Origin: Chrysomallon squamiferum
Taxonomy: Eukaryota; Mollusca; Gastropoda; Neomphalida; Peltospiridae
Direction: 5' to 3'
Length of the DNA stretch: 64,000 nucleotides
Assembly (NCBI GenBank): GCA_012295275.1
Contig: CM022668.1
Coordinates: forward strand, 449,157-513,156
The translations under genes and the position numbers were made by a program. Below the pieces are notes generated by a model. That model saw nothing but the letters and a program-made list of their open reading frames with translations, was not told the origin of the DNA and ran no database searches. This document shows positions 29,884 through 40,892 of this stretch, piece by piece (position 1 is the first letter of the stretch; each line of letters begins with the position of its first letter).

Positions 29884-30362
29884 GCGATTATTAAAATCTT
29901 TTTACATTTGAGTCTGTGAAATGCTGGAATATTACTCAGTTTGTCGTGATATATGTGTATATATATATATATATAACAACTTTTTATGAAATTAACAGCT
30001 AGTAATTTTATAATTAATTTTAGAAAAAAACCCCAGATAAACATGATTTTATTTGATTATTCCCAATTATAAAAACAAGAAGAATATTGATAACAATAAT
30101 AACAAAAAATAATAGTTGTAATAGCGATTAATAATAATAGTAGTAATGACATATAATAAAAATAATCTAAACAAATTGTTTTATTTCAGGTAATATTATA
30201 CTACATATATTTATGCCTGAAACACGGGAGGTTTATGACTTGGAGACATTGTGGACAGTGGGTCCAAAGTATGATGACAACTATCAACAGTCAGAAAGTC
30301 CATATGTTCTGTCTGAGATGGATCTGTTAGTGATGAATTTTAAGGATAAAACACCTGAATAG
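27460..30362 (+). CDS. MALSU1: Mitochondrial assembly of ribosomal large subunit protein 1 (RsfS/DUF143 family)
   Basis: Four coding exons: 27460-27946, 28247-28425, 28886-28967 and 30190-30362. All junctions are GT-AG and in phase, giving 306 aa. The first 60 or so residues are basic and nearly free of acidic residues, as expected of a mitochondrial targeting sequence. An acidic linker follows (to about residue 160). The RsfS fold then starts near residue 164, with FEVDELCALLQDENAKDLCV, KRHMRAIVARL, LDTDTWMAVDLG and MPETREVYDLETLW. Family members bind uL14 on the large ribosomal subunit. In mitochondria MALSU1 acts in late assembly of the large subunit and blocks premature joining of subunits. 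The protein is longer than the human one (234 aa), mostly in the N-terminal part. Intron 3 holds a Tigger-like element. Confidence 0.93.
29109..29854 (-). mobile_element. Tigger/pogo-like non-autonomous transposon, copy 1 (MALSU1 intron 3)
   Basis: Terminal inverted repeats begin CAGTGGGACCTTTACTTAC on the left and, on the reverse strand at the right end, CAGTGGTACCTTGACTTAC. TA flanks the left end; the right end runs into a GT microsatellite. On the minus strand an ORF opens MDEKKVSAKDSAGKKK and then shows the helix-turn-helix of CENP-B/Tigger proteins (NEIIEKHERGVHIVSLARQ). A small deletion then shifts the frame and it ends soon after. No DDE catalytic domain is present. Confidence 0.88.
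29900..29950 (+). repeat. 51-bp dispersed repeat, copy A
   Basis: The segment containing AGTCTGTGAAATGCTGG and ATTACTCAGTTTGTCG recurs at 30964-31014 with a few mismatches. Its origin is unknown to me. Confidence 0.75.
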
Positions 30363-30663
30363 ATCTGTCTTCCCAAATATAAAGCGCACACACACACACT
30401 CATATATATAGTGTACGTTAAAAAAAAGAGTGAAATATGTATGTACTTGAGTTACGTTCAGCATTCTCTGCATCATAGAAGAATGACAAAATTCTGTTTC
30501 ATGTTAACATGTATCTGTAGTTGGATGAATATTGAGGTAAAAACATTATCAAATATATAGAAAGAGAAACTGTCAGATACAGTTGTAGATAGAGAGATAT
30601 GCTCTTATATTTCTCAATAATTAAATTTTTTGTTAAAATATACATGTGCTAATGAATAATTTA

Positions 30664-30669
30664 AATAAA
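30664..30669 (+). terminator. Candidate MALSU1 poly(A) signal
   Basis: AATAAA lies about 300 bp past the MALSU1 stop codon. It is the first canonical hexamer I see on this strand after the gene, but in such AT-rich DNA it could occur by chance. Confidence 0.45.
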
Positions 30670-31190
30670 AATTGTATACTTTTATGATATTGTATGTTTT
30701 CTTCTTTTATAAATGGTTTTTAATAACTCTCAAGATTTTTATACTGATTATTAAACTTATTAAACTTATTACATAACAGACACAAAATTATTATCGGCAT
30801 ATATTTTGTAAACCAGTAACAGTACTCTAAACAGTACTCTTCATATCCTTTGAAGAGATTATTTAGTTTCTTGTCAAATAATGTGTAATCCAGATACATA
30901 CGAAAAATCATAATCAACTGATGGAAATGTTAACTCTGCAAAATTATTTGGTTTATCTGAATCATTTTACATTTAAGTCTGTGAGATGCTGGAAAATTAC
31001 TCAGTTTGTCGGGATTATTTTACTTTTCAGTATATGAAATGGTATCATAAATAAGAAAAATTGGCTGTTTATCTTGCGTTTGGGTTTATTTATGTTTTTT
31101 TATGTTTTTATATTACTAAAATAATTTTAAAGTTTTTTTTTTTTTTTTTTTGTTTTGTTTTTAATTTGAAATAATGCTGTTGTTACTGTG

Positions 31191-31261
31191 TGACGTAAAA
31201 CTATTCTTATGACGTTATCTGTTTTCATGGCGTCTTCCAATATTACATCTTAAAATGACGT
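31191..31261 (+). promoter_or_regulatory. Cluster of three TGACGT (half-CRE) words
   Basis: TGACGT occurs at 31191, 31210 and 31256, all on the plus strand within 71 bp. This is the core of CREB/ATF and bZIP sites, although none is the full palindrome TGACGTCA. A GT-donor-like GAAAGGTAAGG follows near 31,306, so an unrecognised promoter with a non-coding first exon is possible. This is weak evidence only. Confidence 0.25.
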
Positions 31262-32348
31262 GATGTTATTTTCCTTTTGTCGTATATGTGTTTTACTGGG
31301 TTTGAAAGGTAAGGAAAATGATTTTTGAATTTTTCAGTTCGAAGAGGAGATTGAAATGTTATAGAAATTAAAAAGTAGAAATCCATGATAGTTTTCATAA
31401 AGTTTAGAGTATAATTGCAGTCTAAAATGTATTAATTCATTCTTAGTCTTATCTAAAACACGTACATTTTAAATGAGTAAAAATGGTAATGAAATTAAAG
31501 TTGGTACATCATACCCGTTTCTTTTGATGACAAACTCCAACAATCACTATGGCTTACAATTACCATGATAATGAGAACATTTGTCTTTATCATATTACCA
31601 CATATTACCACATCTCCAACTATATCATGTTATATATCAAATTCAAGGTCCATTCCATTGAGGAGTAGTAATAGTACTAGTTGTCATAATAAAAGATGAC
31701 TAGTAAATTTTTCATTGTAAGCATATTTCAAGAATGAAAACAGATCATTGAAGACTGAAAGCTATCTAACAAACACACGAATATACACACATATCCTGCT
31801 ATAGATTCATAAAAAACTCGCATATATATATTTTTTATTTTTTTATTTTTTTTTAAAGATAAACACACTTACACCGTAACAGTTACTCTCTCACAAACAT
31901 ACAAATGCACTCACATATACATTATGTATGTGTATTCACTCCTATGTAATTATATCTGAGTACGTCAGTTTTATATACGTGTGTGTGTGCGCGCGCGCCC
32001 GTATGGGTCATTTTATTGTATGTGTATGAATGTTTATATCTCTGTGTATACATCTTTAATTGATATAACTACATGTGAAATACTTTCGATATATACAACA
32101 ATGGACATAAATCGATAACATCGCTGATTTTTTACAAAAACAAAATCCTAATCATCTAATATGTATGGAAATTATACCAGTATATACACCGAACTGGAAC
32201 CTCAGGAGATGCGGTTACGAGTTTAATTATAAAGAAAATCTATACTATACAAGAAAGCTTTTGTCTGTTTTGTATATTTATTAACTGCAAAAAGTAAATT
32301 ATAATAATATTTTTCTTCTTACATTACATATTCAAATAAATAAGATTT

Positions 32349-32367
32349 AATAATAATAATAATAATA

Positions 32368-32458
<91 letters not shown>
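32349..32458. repeat. (TAA)n followed by (GA)n microsatellites
   Basis: A TAA run of about 23 bp is followed by an uninterrupted GA tract of about 84 bp (32375-32458). Confidence 0.95.
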
Positions 32459-32462
<4 letters not shown>

Positions 32463-33429
32463 AGGACGCACATCTCTTATAAAATAACTAATTTTCCAGT
32501 TGGCAGATACCAAATAAAAAATCGAATGTTAATTTTGTTTTGTTATTATCATTATCGATTAAAACGAGCCGTTATTTACTCTCATCTTTTCAGAATTATA
32601 TGAGAATTAATAGAATCTTTTGGTTTTACAAGTTTAACAATATCATCCGACAAATGACTGCCATTTTTATGCTTTTTAGATTTCAAATTAAGGGAACTCT
32701 TGACAGGGACTGTGGTTATTGGTGGCAAACATCATTTCTGACATAAAAGCAATTTATTCGTTACAAAACCGAGCCTGGTAAAACATTCCAGATTTTTGAT
32801 TGGGTGGGTCCCTTGACAGCATATTATTAATCTAATTACAACAGTTTTTATAAAAATGAATCCTTGTTTTGTGTTATTATTGTTTTTATGATATGATAAC
32901 ATGTTTTTAAAATGCAATTTAAAACAAAGTTTTGCTTGTGAATGACCCGATTGGCCAGTCAAAAGAAATCCCAAGTGCATATCCTATTTAAAACGACTTC
33001 TACCAACCGTTCGTGTACTCTTATTTTTTTTTTTCTCCTCTGTGTAAATTTAAAAACATGGTTTTCACAGATAATCAGATTAACAAGACAAGAAATTTAT
33101 TTCTCTAAAGATTGCACAGCGTTCAGTATTGATAACATATAAACAAAACGTGATTTATTAACACAAAACATTAATTTTAATTTACCCCGGAAGACTGACT
33201 CTGTCAGTGACAATTTGTTAAAATCATGAAAGTTTATACAAAAGTGATTTATTCTAAAGAAAACAAATGCTGAAATGTTATTGCATTTTGTCTAAGTGTA
33301 TAATAATATGCTATATATTTACTTCTCTCAAAAGATAAAGATGCACAGTTAAAAGCATAGTGGAACTCATCACCAATATCAGAATTACATAATCGCCCAT
33401 ATTTTGTCTTCTCTTTCAATATTGATCCA

Positions 33430-34310
33430 TCTACCAGTATCTATAGGAAGCTTGAATTACTGGTTCTAAATTTAGATAATTTTCTACTATGTGTGGCGGT
33501 TTTTTTTTAGTGTGTGTGTTTGTTTTTTTGTGTGTTTTTTTTTTCTTTAAACATTCTATAATTAATGCCTTTAAATGACTCAGTTTTATTTCTATTCCAT
33601 TTCTGTAAGAACTGATCATATAAAATTATTTGAACTGCATGTTTTAACAACAATACATTCATTAGGACACATGAATATATTTTACATAAACCACATTCTT
33701 GTAGTATAGTTTTTATAGAAGGTAACCAAGGTATAGCATTTATACTATGATAATACAATAACAACATGTATAGTACACATGACAACGTATGGTTTTTACA
33801 ATTAACAACCTTTGCCCAAAATGAAATCATTCTTACTTTAACATTTATAGACAATGGATCAACATAAACCTTGGTGTTGGCTTGTTAACACGTAATATAT
33901 ATTTTCAAAACTTGAGATGAAGTTTTTCAATTATATCTAAATTACTAAAAACCCAGATTTCACGTCCATATCGAAATATTGGTTTTACAGGCTTGTCAGA
34001 CAAATCTAACTGATAGTCGATTGATAAATTAAATTACCTACACGTTTTACAATATATTTTAAAACAGTGCAATTGATGATGTAAATCATCTACTGTTTCC
34101 GCTAACAGTACAGTATCGTCAGCATATAAAAACACAGGTAACTTAAGATACATACATTAATAGTTTTCGCAAGAAAATCTGTTTATTGATTCAATACATT
34201 TATAGTTTTTTGCGGCTGAACAGTTTACTAAATCATTTAAATAAAGTGAAAATGAAAAAAGGTGATAAATGTTCCCCTTGCCTTACTCCAATATGGCAAG
34301 GAAAATAGGG
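33430..34310 (-). mobile_element. LINE (non-LTR retrotransposon) reverse-transcriptase fossil
   Basis: Read on the minus strand from about 34,305 downwards, broken frames give GVRQGEHLSPF, then YADDTVLLAETVDDL (reverse transcriptase catalytic box YADD, near 34,125), then a segment like KPVKPIFRYGREIW near 33,990. At 33,854-33,507 there is a longer open stretch, NVKVRMISFWAKVV through QFLQKWNRN and INYRMFK, typical of the region after the RT domain in mollusc-type LINEs. Stop codons and frameshifts break the frame, and the 5' part with the earlier RT motifs is missing. This is a dead, 5'-truncated copy. Confidence 0.85.
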
Positions 34311-35149
34311 GCAGTGTACATATACTGAACCCCCTAAATTCTGACTTTTATTGCTCAGTCCAGATGGAATGATCAGTCTAGTCGTAGCTGATAGATGTTA
34401 GATGCCCTAAGACACTCGTAAAGTAAAAACAAGTTTAACTCCTAAACTCCAAGTTTTATGGACCAATAAAAAAATACCGACAAAGGTTCAGTTTAGGGCC
34501 CTTGTGACTAATATTGAACCCTTTGGTTCAGTTATAGGGAAATCCGTGTATTCTTTGAAAATTCCATTTTCATTATATTATCTTTCGCCTAATTGAGGCT
34601 GCTGCACCACAGAATAAATCAAACAAAAAGGAAGAAAGGAATTAACATCAATTCAAAATAGCATATTCATTGTGTCAGTTATATTGTCCAGATCCTCATA
34701 TAAGTTGATCGTCATTTTTTATCGCAGCATGTCTGACTGTGTCAACTCGGAAGTCAACTGAATGTTCATCCCCAGATCTGACGGTATTTTGATGTTGTGG
34801 TGTCTAGCTATTTACGGCTCTGTAAAACTGATTGACTGACTGACTGATTGATAGGTCATTACAGATTAGTTGACTGAAATATTATTAATCATTCATTAAT
34901 CACAATTACCGAAATTAAACAAACATTAAACATTTAAAAAATATATAAAATGAAACGTTAATTTATGAGATGAAGCCAAGCCAATATCATATATCAAAAG
35001 AAAGATACGGTCGTAAATTGATATCTGAAATATTATGGTTTTTCATTAAACATTTTTCAGATTCTGATAACCAGCTATACTGCCTGAAATAATGATATTG
35101 TGAGAAAAAAACTACATATAAGAAAATAATAATAATAAATAAAACAAAT

Positions 35150-35150
35150 C

Positions 35151-35204
<54 letters not shown>
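35150..35204. repeat. (AAT)n microsatellite
   Basis: About 18 uninterrupted AAT units. Confidence 0.93.
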
Positions 35205-35205
<1 letters not shown>

Positions 35206-35437
35206 TAAAAAAAAACAACTTACACCAGTAATTTAAACAAAAACCAAAAACAATAAAACATTCAAACATATGTGTGTGTGTGTATGTATATGTATGTATA
35301 TATATACACATACACATATTCAGACACACAGACGCACAAACATACGCAATGACATAAGTTCATGTACATATATATATACACACATTCAAACAGTCACACA
35401 CACGCACAAACATATGCAGTGGCATAAGTACATGCAC

Positions 35438-35470
<33 letters not shown>

Positions 35471-35784
35471 ATCACCCGTACACCCACGCACGCACACTCT
35501 ACACACTTGCATAAGTACACGTACAAACACATTTATACAGAAACACAAACACAAGAACACACACGCATACTCACATAGCCTATAAACGACAGGTTTAATT
35601 AGTAGATAATACAAACATACAAAGTAACAAGAAGAACACAGAAACGTTTCCAGTTGCAGAATTAGTTATCTTGTTACCAAACACAGAATACATCAAGAGA
35701 AGCAGCATGAGAATACTAATCAATAAACACAGTCGTAAACTAAGTATCAAATAACTCACTCGCTCTCCTCTATAGGGACTTATA

Positions 35785-36210
35785 TAGAGGTATGTCCAGG
35801 GAAGTCCTTCGTTATACCTAATTATATACATGTAAATAAATGTATATCCAAGCAAGGCGACCTTTAAATATATAGCCATTGTTCTATAGAACGTTCATCG
35901 GATATGTCCAGGCAAGGCGTAAATACAGATAAATATAAACTGTTATTTAGTAAACATCATTTATGGTTTGCTTTAAACTCCGTTCGACAGAGAGTACTGC
36001 GGAGGATTTTCAGGAAATACATGCTTTAAAAAGAAATCAATAAAATTTGTTAATTTGCGTTGTACAGACTAAAATAAATATGTCCAGCAAAGTCAACCTT
36101 TGAATACAAATTAATAAATACAGTCGTTAATTAATCATAAAATCACCTGACGTTTCTATGAATGAATGAATTGCACACAAATTAATACAAATATAGTCAT
36201 CAAGTATTTC
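35785..36210. repeat. Short degenerate local repeat family
   Basis: ATGTCCAGG-type words followed by AAGGCG or AAGTC recur near 35,790, 35,845, 35,903 and 36,079. A companion word like AATACAGTCGT with trailing AATCA recurs near 35,728 and 36,118. Spacing is irregular and copies are diverged. I do not recognise the source. Confidence 0.5.
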
Positions 36211-36469
36211 ACCTTTCTGTTATTCAGTAAATTAAATCTAGGATAGACCCAGCATGAAATAACATTTTTTTTAAGCTGAAGATAGAACAGCCAGCGTTTC
36301 CTGTAAAAAAAGGCCAGACCAGGAATGTTCAAAATCAATGCTTATAAATAATTGTTGAAGAAAGATAAAATGTAAAAGTTTGTTATTTATTTTATATAGT
36401 AACTATAATCTACAAGGTTTGCTTTAACACAGTAGATAATAATCTTTATTTATTTGAAAAGAGATAAAT

Positions 36470-36472
<3 letters not shown>

Positions 36473-36564
<92 letters not shown>
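36473..36564. repeat. (TC)n microsatellite
   Basis: An uninterrupted TC run of about 92 bp. It is the reverse complement of the GA tracts at 32375-32458 and 40839-40889. Confidence 0.95.
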
Positions 36565-36567
<3 letters not shown>

Positions 36568-37623
36568 TGCAGATATACATCGATTCTATCATAACCATCA
36601 CAACAGAGATAGACATGAATGCAAACATACACATTTTTATATAAACATGGCACTTACGCTTACTTAAGTACCGCTAATTATATCATGTTTCAATTTTTCA
36701 GATTATTTTCTTTTACGTAATCAATGTAATTACATTCACGGGCAGAATCGGAGAGGCGCGGATAGATATTTCTCTTTTACTTTTATTCATTTGTTTGGGT
36801 GTTTGTTTATAAATATGAAATGTTTCATGATGAAAAATATATTCACCAAAACGACGACACCCTTCCATTTTTTTCCGAAATGACCTGCTGATACTCACTC
36901 GCGTTGTAAGTAATAGATACATTGTGTACTATTTGAGTGGTGAAATAATTATACTCACAAACCATGTTTCGTATCTAATCCTCATTTTTAAATCGATTTT
37001 GACTTTTTACGTTACCGGAACAAAAACTCTTTCTTCTGTACCTCACAAAAAAGTTTAATGTTTCTAAATAAATCCGCAAATTACTGTTCCGGTTTTAGGC
37101 AAGTAATTCTGCAACAAGAAAAGACATCGATTTGTACCTATGACGCTTCTCTGCGGCACTTTAACCGCAGTTTTATAGAAAATTGTTCAAAATGAAAGCG
37201 TTAAACAGTGGTAAATTCAAGTTGACTTCGGCACAGTACATTAGTTTTTTAAGTAAAATAAAATAAAAAAGACAATAAAGGATATCTAATGTTAAATCAA
37301 TGTCAACAACAAATTCTTCTACATTGCATACACAACGCAATGACGAAATAAGCAACTGTTACATAATTTTTGAAAATAGAATGTTATTGCTTAGAAAAAC
37401 TCTAAATTTGACAGTTTTAAAGTTTAGAATTTTCTGAAATTATTGCTTCTGATGTCTTACTGAAATTGTTCCAATTTCTGACAAAGGTTGAAATTAATAA
37501 CCCCTTCAATCTAGGCAAATATACATAATATTGCATTACATTACATTATAATGTAAACAAAATCGCGTTATACAGATATGCTGCTGAACGTTATACAGAA
37601 TGTCATTCTTGATAAATATAATG

Positions 37624-38381
37624 TTACGAGTGCTCCCACTTACCAGCAGCCACACGGTCGATTGTTTGCTTTGAGTTGCGAGCCAAAATTCGAGTTACGA
37701 GTTAGATTCAGATACGCCATTGCTAGTTGGCACAACGAATAATACAACATCCGCCCAGCATCCTGCGTATCATTTGTTTGATTCACGTGGTTACCTCGCC
37801 GTGGAAGCATCTCTGTTGTGTTGTGATCGCGTTTTATGCGGTTTTTGCCAAATTTCCATGGATCCTAAGAAAGTGAGTGCAAAGGACAGTACTGAGAAGA
37901 AGAAGTGGATGATGTCCATTACATTAAAGTATGAAATCATAGAAAAACATGAGAGAGGCGTGCGTGTAGTCAAAGTGGCTAGGAAGTACGAGGGTAGTAC
38001 TTTTACGATATGTAACATACTGAAACAGAAGGAGTCTATAAAGTCTTTATGTCCAGCCAAAGGCCTTAAAATAATTTCTAAGCTGAGAACATCTGTCCAT
38101 GAAGAGCTTGAGAAACTCTAACCCGGTAGTCTTTACAAAACCAATTTATTTCTTTATATTCTCTTTTATTATTTTTTTTTTTTTTGCAATATTTGTCATT
38201 TATATATACATTTTTATTATTTAAAAACATTTTAAAAAAACTTGGGGTGGCTTTTGGGGCGAAGGAACGGATTGATGGTATTTCAATTATTCATTTGGGA
38301 AAATTGATTTGATAAGCGAGCAATTTTGAGTTACGAGCTCTGTCTCGGAATGGATTAAACTCGTAAGTCAATGTACCGCTG
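37624..38381 (+). mobile_element. Tigger/pogo-like non-autonomous transposon, copy 2
   Basis: The right end, read in reverse, is CAGCGGTACATTGACTTACG and is followed by TA (38382-38383). The outermost left terminal bases are gone, but the inner terminal region (TTACGAGTGCTCCCACTTAC) remains. Its interior matches the copies at 29109-29854 and 59687-60429 along its whole length. It contains the best-preserved ORF of the three (see the entry at 37858). Confidence 0.88.
37858..38121 (+). CDS. Tigger N-terminal helix-turn-helix protein (transposase fragment)
   Basis: This intact 87-aa ORF begins MDPKKVSAKDSTEKKK. It then shows the first CENP-B/Tigger DNA-binding helix-turn-helix (KYEIIEKHERGVRVVKVARK, then TICNILKQKESIKS) and ends after TSVHEELEKL. 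It corresponds to roughly the first 85 residues of a Tigger transposase; the second HTH and the DDE catalytic domain are absent. The open frame extends upstream to 37720, but the homologous copies share the methionine at 37858 as the start of the conserved part. It could encode a DNA-binding peptide unable to catalyse transposition. Whether it is expressed cannot be told from sequence. The same ORF is broken in the other two copies. Confidence 0.7.
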   Translation: MDPKKVSAKDSTEKKKWMMSITLKYEIIEKHERGVRVVKVARKYEGSTFTICNILKQKESIKSLCPAKGLKIISKLRTSVHEELEKL

Positions 38382-38627
38382 TATTACAGTATATTGCGTA
38401 TTCGTAATAGGCAAATAAATTACATCATATAGCATGTTTCTAAAATGCAAACAAATTGTGTCATATTGCACATTAATAATATTCAAGTAAATTAGATCAT
38501 ATTGCACGTCCGTAATATACAAATGAATACATTATATAAATATATTACGTTATGTTATGTTCGTAATACATATTACATTGTAATGCACATTTACAGAAGA
38601 CAAATAGATTACGACATACACTTTGTT

Positions 38628-39569
38628 TTAAACATGATTCAGAGAATGTTGTTCCTCGCTAATTTCATACGCTTCACGTGACCATCTGCTTCTACAAACA
38701 TTAATTGCCTCCCTCGTGTCTGTGCCTAACAGCCAGACAAATGGAACCAGAGCATGTGGGAGCAACCATAACGAAGATACCGAGGCGTGAATAAGATAGT
38801 GAGTTTTCATATCGCATTCATCTACAATCAGCAAAAATACAGTATGTGGAAACTTCAAAACAACCGTCAGGCAACTGGCTACGAGGACATCTACCGGAAA
38901 CGGACGAATTAGATCGTCATGTTCATCTCCTTGGAAACGTCTTTTCCATAAATGAATTGCCATGAGTAAGGTGAGTACTACACAAATAGAAAATGCTTGA
39001 GGAAAATAACTCATAATATGTACAGCCAGATCAAAATTATTATCGAGAGAAAATCTTCCAAAATACGACTCGTGCCATGCAGCAGCAATTGGAACGATAA
39101 AAACGCAACTACCCACCCAGCACGTGCCGACTAGAGCCGCCATTGTGCTGTAGTGTACGCCGGATTGACCGTCACGTCTGCCATTCCACATTATACTCTC
39201 CAAGCAAAGCGACGTCATCAAAAACATGTAAATAGAATTGATTATATAATAGGCCATGTGCATATGTACCCACATACCATAACCGTGAATCCATTTCTTT
39301 CTTGCAAAGAGATCCAGTGCAAGAGATTCTGGGTAGGCTGCAAGAATTAGGGCGGCCACAGAAACATTGATAATGACGAAATATTTGGGTGTTTTGCGGA
39401 GCTTCGGAGAAGAAAGGCAAAGGATGACTATAAACAAATTTCCAATTATAGAAGCACAGATAATAACAGTCTGAGGAATTAAGTATGGGTCTCTCTCCAC
39501 TTCTGGAATTAAATATGGATCCAAGTCAGGCTTACGATAAAATAATTGTGTTTTATTGTTAGTCGACAT
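38628..39569 (-). CDS. Atypical rhodopsin-like G-protein-coupled receptor (orphan)
   Basis: A single coding exon encodes 313 aa with seven hydrophobic segments near residues 33-53, 63-86, 100-122, 142-164, 185-207, 226-250 and 259-281. Class A landmarks kept are GN in TM1 (Asn44), Trp151 in TM4, the TM6 proline (KFPH, Pro241) and the TM7 proline (Pro276). Landmarks lost are the TM2 Asp (Ala73), DRY (Glu-Ser-Ile at 124-126), the CWxP core, NPxxY (VPFVW) and the TM3/ECL2 cysteine pair. There is a sequon at Asn5, and DPYLIP is repeated at residues 17 and 27. The ATG has a good context (AAG before it). Upstream a strong pyrimidine tract plus CAG suggests a 5' UTR intron. Such loss points to a divergent lineage-specific receptor; ligand and signalling are unknown. 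Confidence 0.82.
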   Translation of the reverse strand: MSTNNKTQLFYRKPDLDPYLIPEVERDPYLIPQTVIICASIIGNLFIVILCLSSPKLRKTPKYFVIINVSVAALILAAYPESLALDLFARKKWIHGYGMWVHMHMAYYIINSIYMFLMTSLCLESIMWNGRRDGQSGVHYSTMAALVGTCWVGSCVFIVPIAAAWHESYFGRFSLDNNFDLAVHIMSYFPQAFSICVVLTLLMAIHLWKRRFQGDEHDDLIRPFPVDVLVASCLTVVLKFPHTVFLLIVDECDMKTHYLIHASVSSLWLLPHALVPFVWLLGTDTREAINVCRSRWSREAYEISEEQHSLNHV

Positions 39570-39647
39570 CTTCTGATTTCCGCCAAATGATGTAATTAAA
39601 AAAGCGTTTCGTTCAAGTAGCTGATACCTGACCTAAGTTCGATTCTG
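39570..39647 (-). other. Probable 5' UTR exon end with splice acceptor of the GPCR gene
   Basis: On the minus strand, a long pyrimidine run (complement of 39,657-39,680) is followed by CTGTATTTTCAG and then exon-like sequence from 39647 to the start codon at 39569. This is a textbook 3' splice site, so the single coding exon is probably preceded by a non-coding exon. The upstream exon was not located. Confidence 0.5.
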
Positions 39648-40835
39648 CTGAAAATACAGAAAAAAAGAAAAAAAAAGAAACAAGTAATTAATAATTATTA
39701 GAAAACGAGAAACAGACAAAAATTTAGACAGAAAAATCAATAGATAGACAGATATATTCACAGACAGATAGAGAGGCATACACAAACAAATTCGAACATA
39801 TATACATACAGATATAGTAGTAGATATACGTCATTTTTTTTATTATACATACGTATATAATATATTCATTCATACAGATAAATGAGTTGACACATAATAC
39901 GTTGATGGACAGAGAGACAGACACCCAGCTAGATAGTCAGAGGGAGAAAGTCAAGGAGGAAGGATAGAGAATACAAAAAAGAATATAGTCGATATTTTTA
40001 TGTTACGATTGTTTTACTGCCAGTCAGTCAACCATTTGTCCTGATGCATATTAACTAGCAGTCTGGTTTAGATAAGAAAATGTTCTATAGCAGTGATACA
40101 CTCCGATTAACAATGAAGCCAAAAATCTTGAACGCAACGAAAAGTCTGCACTGGAATGATTAATTTATTTATTCCTTAATCATATTCGATTTACTCACAT
40201 TTTTGCTAATTGTTCTTATCTGTTATCTTTGACTTTATTATGCAATATAGAACAAAAAATTCCATATGTACGTGTATATAAACAAAGAAAACAACAACAA
40301 ACAAACATTTTCTTTGTCATGGTGAACAGTTAAATATAACAGTCGGACTGGAATGAAGAAAACTGAAATGGATTATTAAATTTTAAACCATTAATGCATC
40401 TTCAGTGCTTATTAAATCTTAATGTCTTGCCAGTTAAATAATGAAGGGCCAAGATTGGAAACCGTTATTAGTCTTTCCTTGGGGCATCATAATTAGTCTA
40501 CGAGTAGTTAAACAGAAAGCAGAATATACTGGTCTGTTCACATTACTTATAACGTATCGTTCTGTGTCCAATACAAACGTTTTGAACGTTTTCTGAATAT
40601 ATTGAAGCCAAAAAAAAATGTTTATTTATTGGCGTTTAGCTGACAGGATAAATTGTGAATATGCATAATTCTATTCATTTTTATTCATAAGTGATAGTCT
40701 GGCGCTGATCTTTACTGGAGCTGTCAGTTTGGATTGCTTGTCAGTCGACAGTGGTTTGCAACCTTTGATCATGAGGTCGCATACGTAACTAGGGTCATCC
40801 TTAACATGGAGTCAGAACTAATCCACTCTTCGCGT

Positions 40836-40838
<3 letters not shown>

Positions 40839-40889
<51 letters not shown>
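40839..40889. repeat. (GA)n microsatellite
   Basis: About 25 uninterrupted GA units. Confidence 0.94.

Positions 40890-40892
<3 letters not shown>

Larger units (their letters stand above)
30670..33429. other. AT-rich intergenic stretch
   Basis: It holds the second copy of the 51-bp repeat (30964-31014), a poly-T tract near 31,134-31,151, three TGACGT words between 31,191 and 31,261, and microsatellites. I see no convincing exon or RNA gene; short ORFs translate microsatellites or random AT-rich DNA. Confidence 0.55.
34311..37623. other. Gene-free stretch rich in simple repeats
   Basis: It contains an (AAT)n run (35150-35204), a long mixed CA/TA-rich block (about 35,268-35,570), short related repeats with ATATGTCCAGGCAAGG (about 35,730-36,200) and a TC tract (36473-36564). 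I see no exon, RNA gene or transposon end. The ORFs here mostly translate simple repeats. Confidence 0.6.

Noticed and set aside
36450-36653. Arg-Glu repeat protein
   Set aside because: Translation of a TC microsatellite. The same applies to 32319-32513, 40734-40970 and 57471-57692.
39630-39650. tRNA-derived SINE (AGTTCGATTCT resembles a B box)
   Set aside because: No matching A box at the proper distance and no tRNA-like fold. It lies in the GPCR 5' UTR next to a clear splice acceptor.
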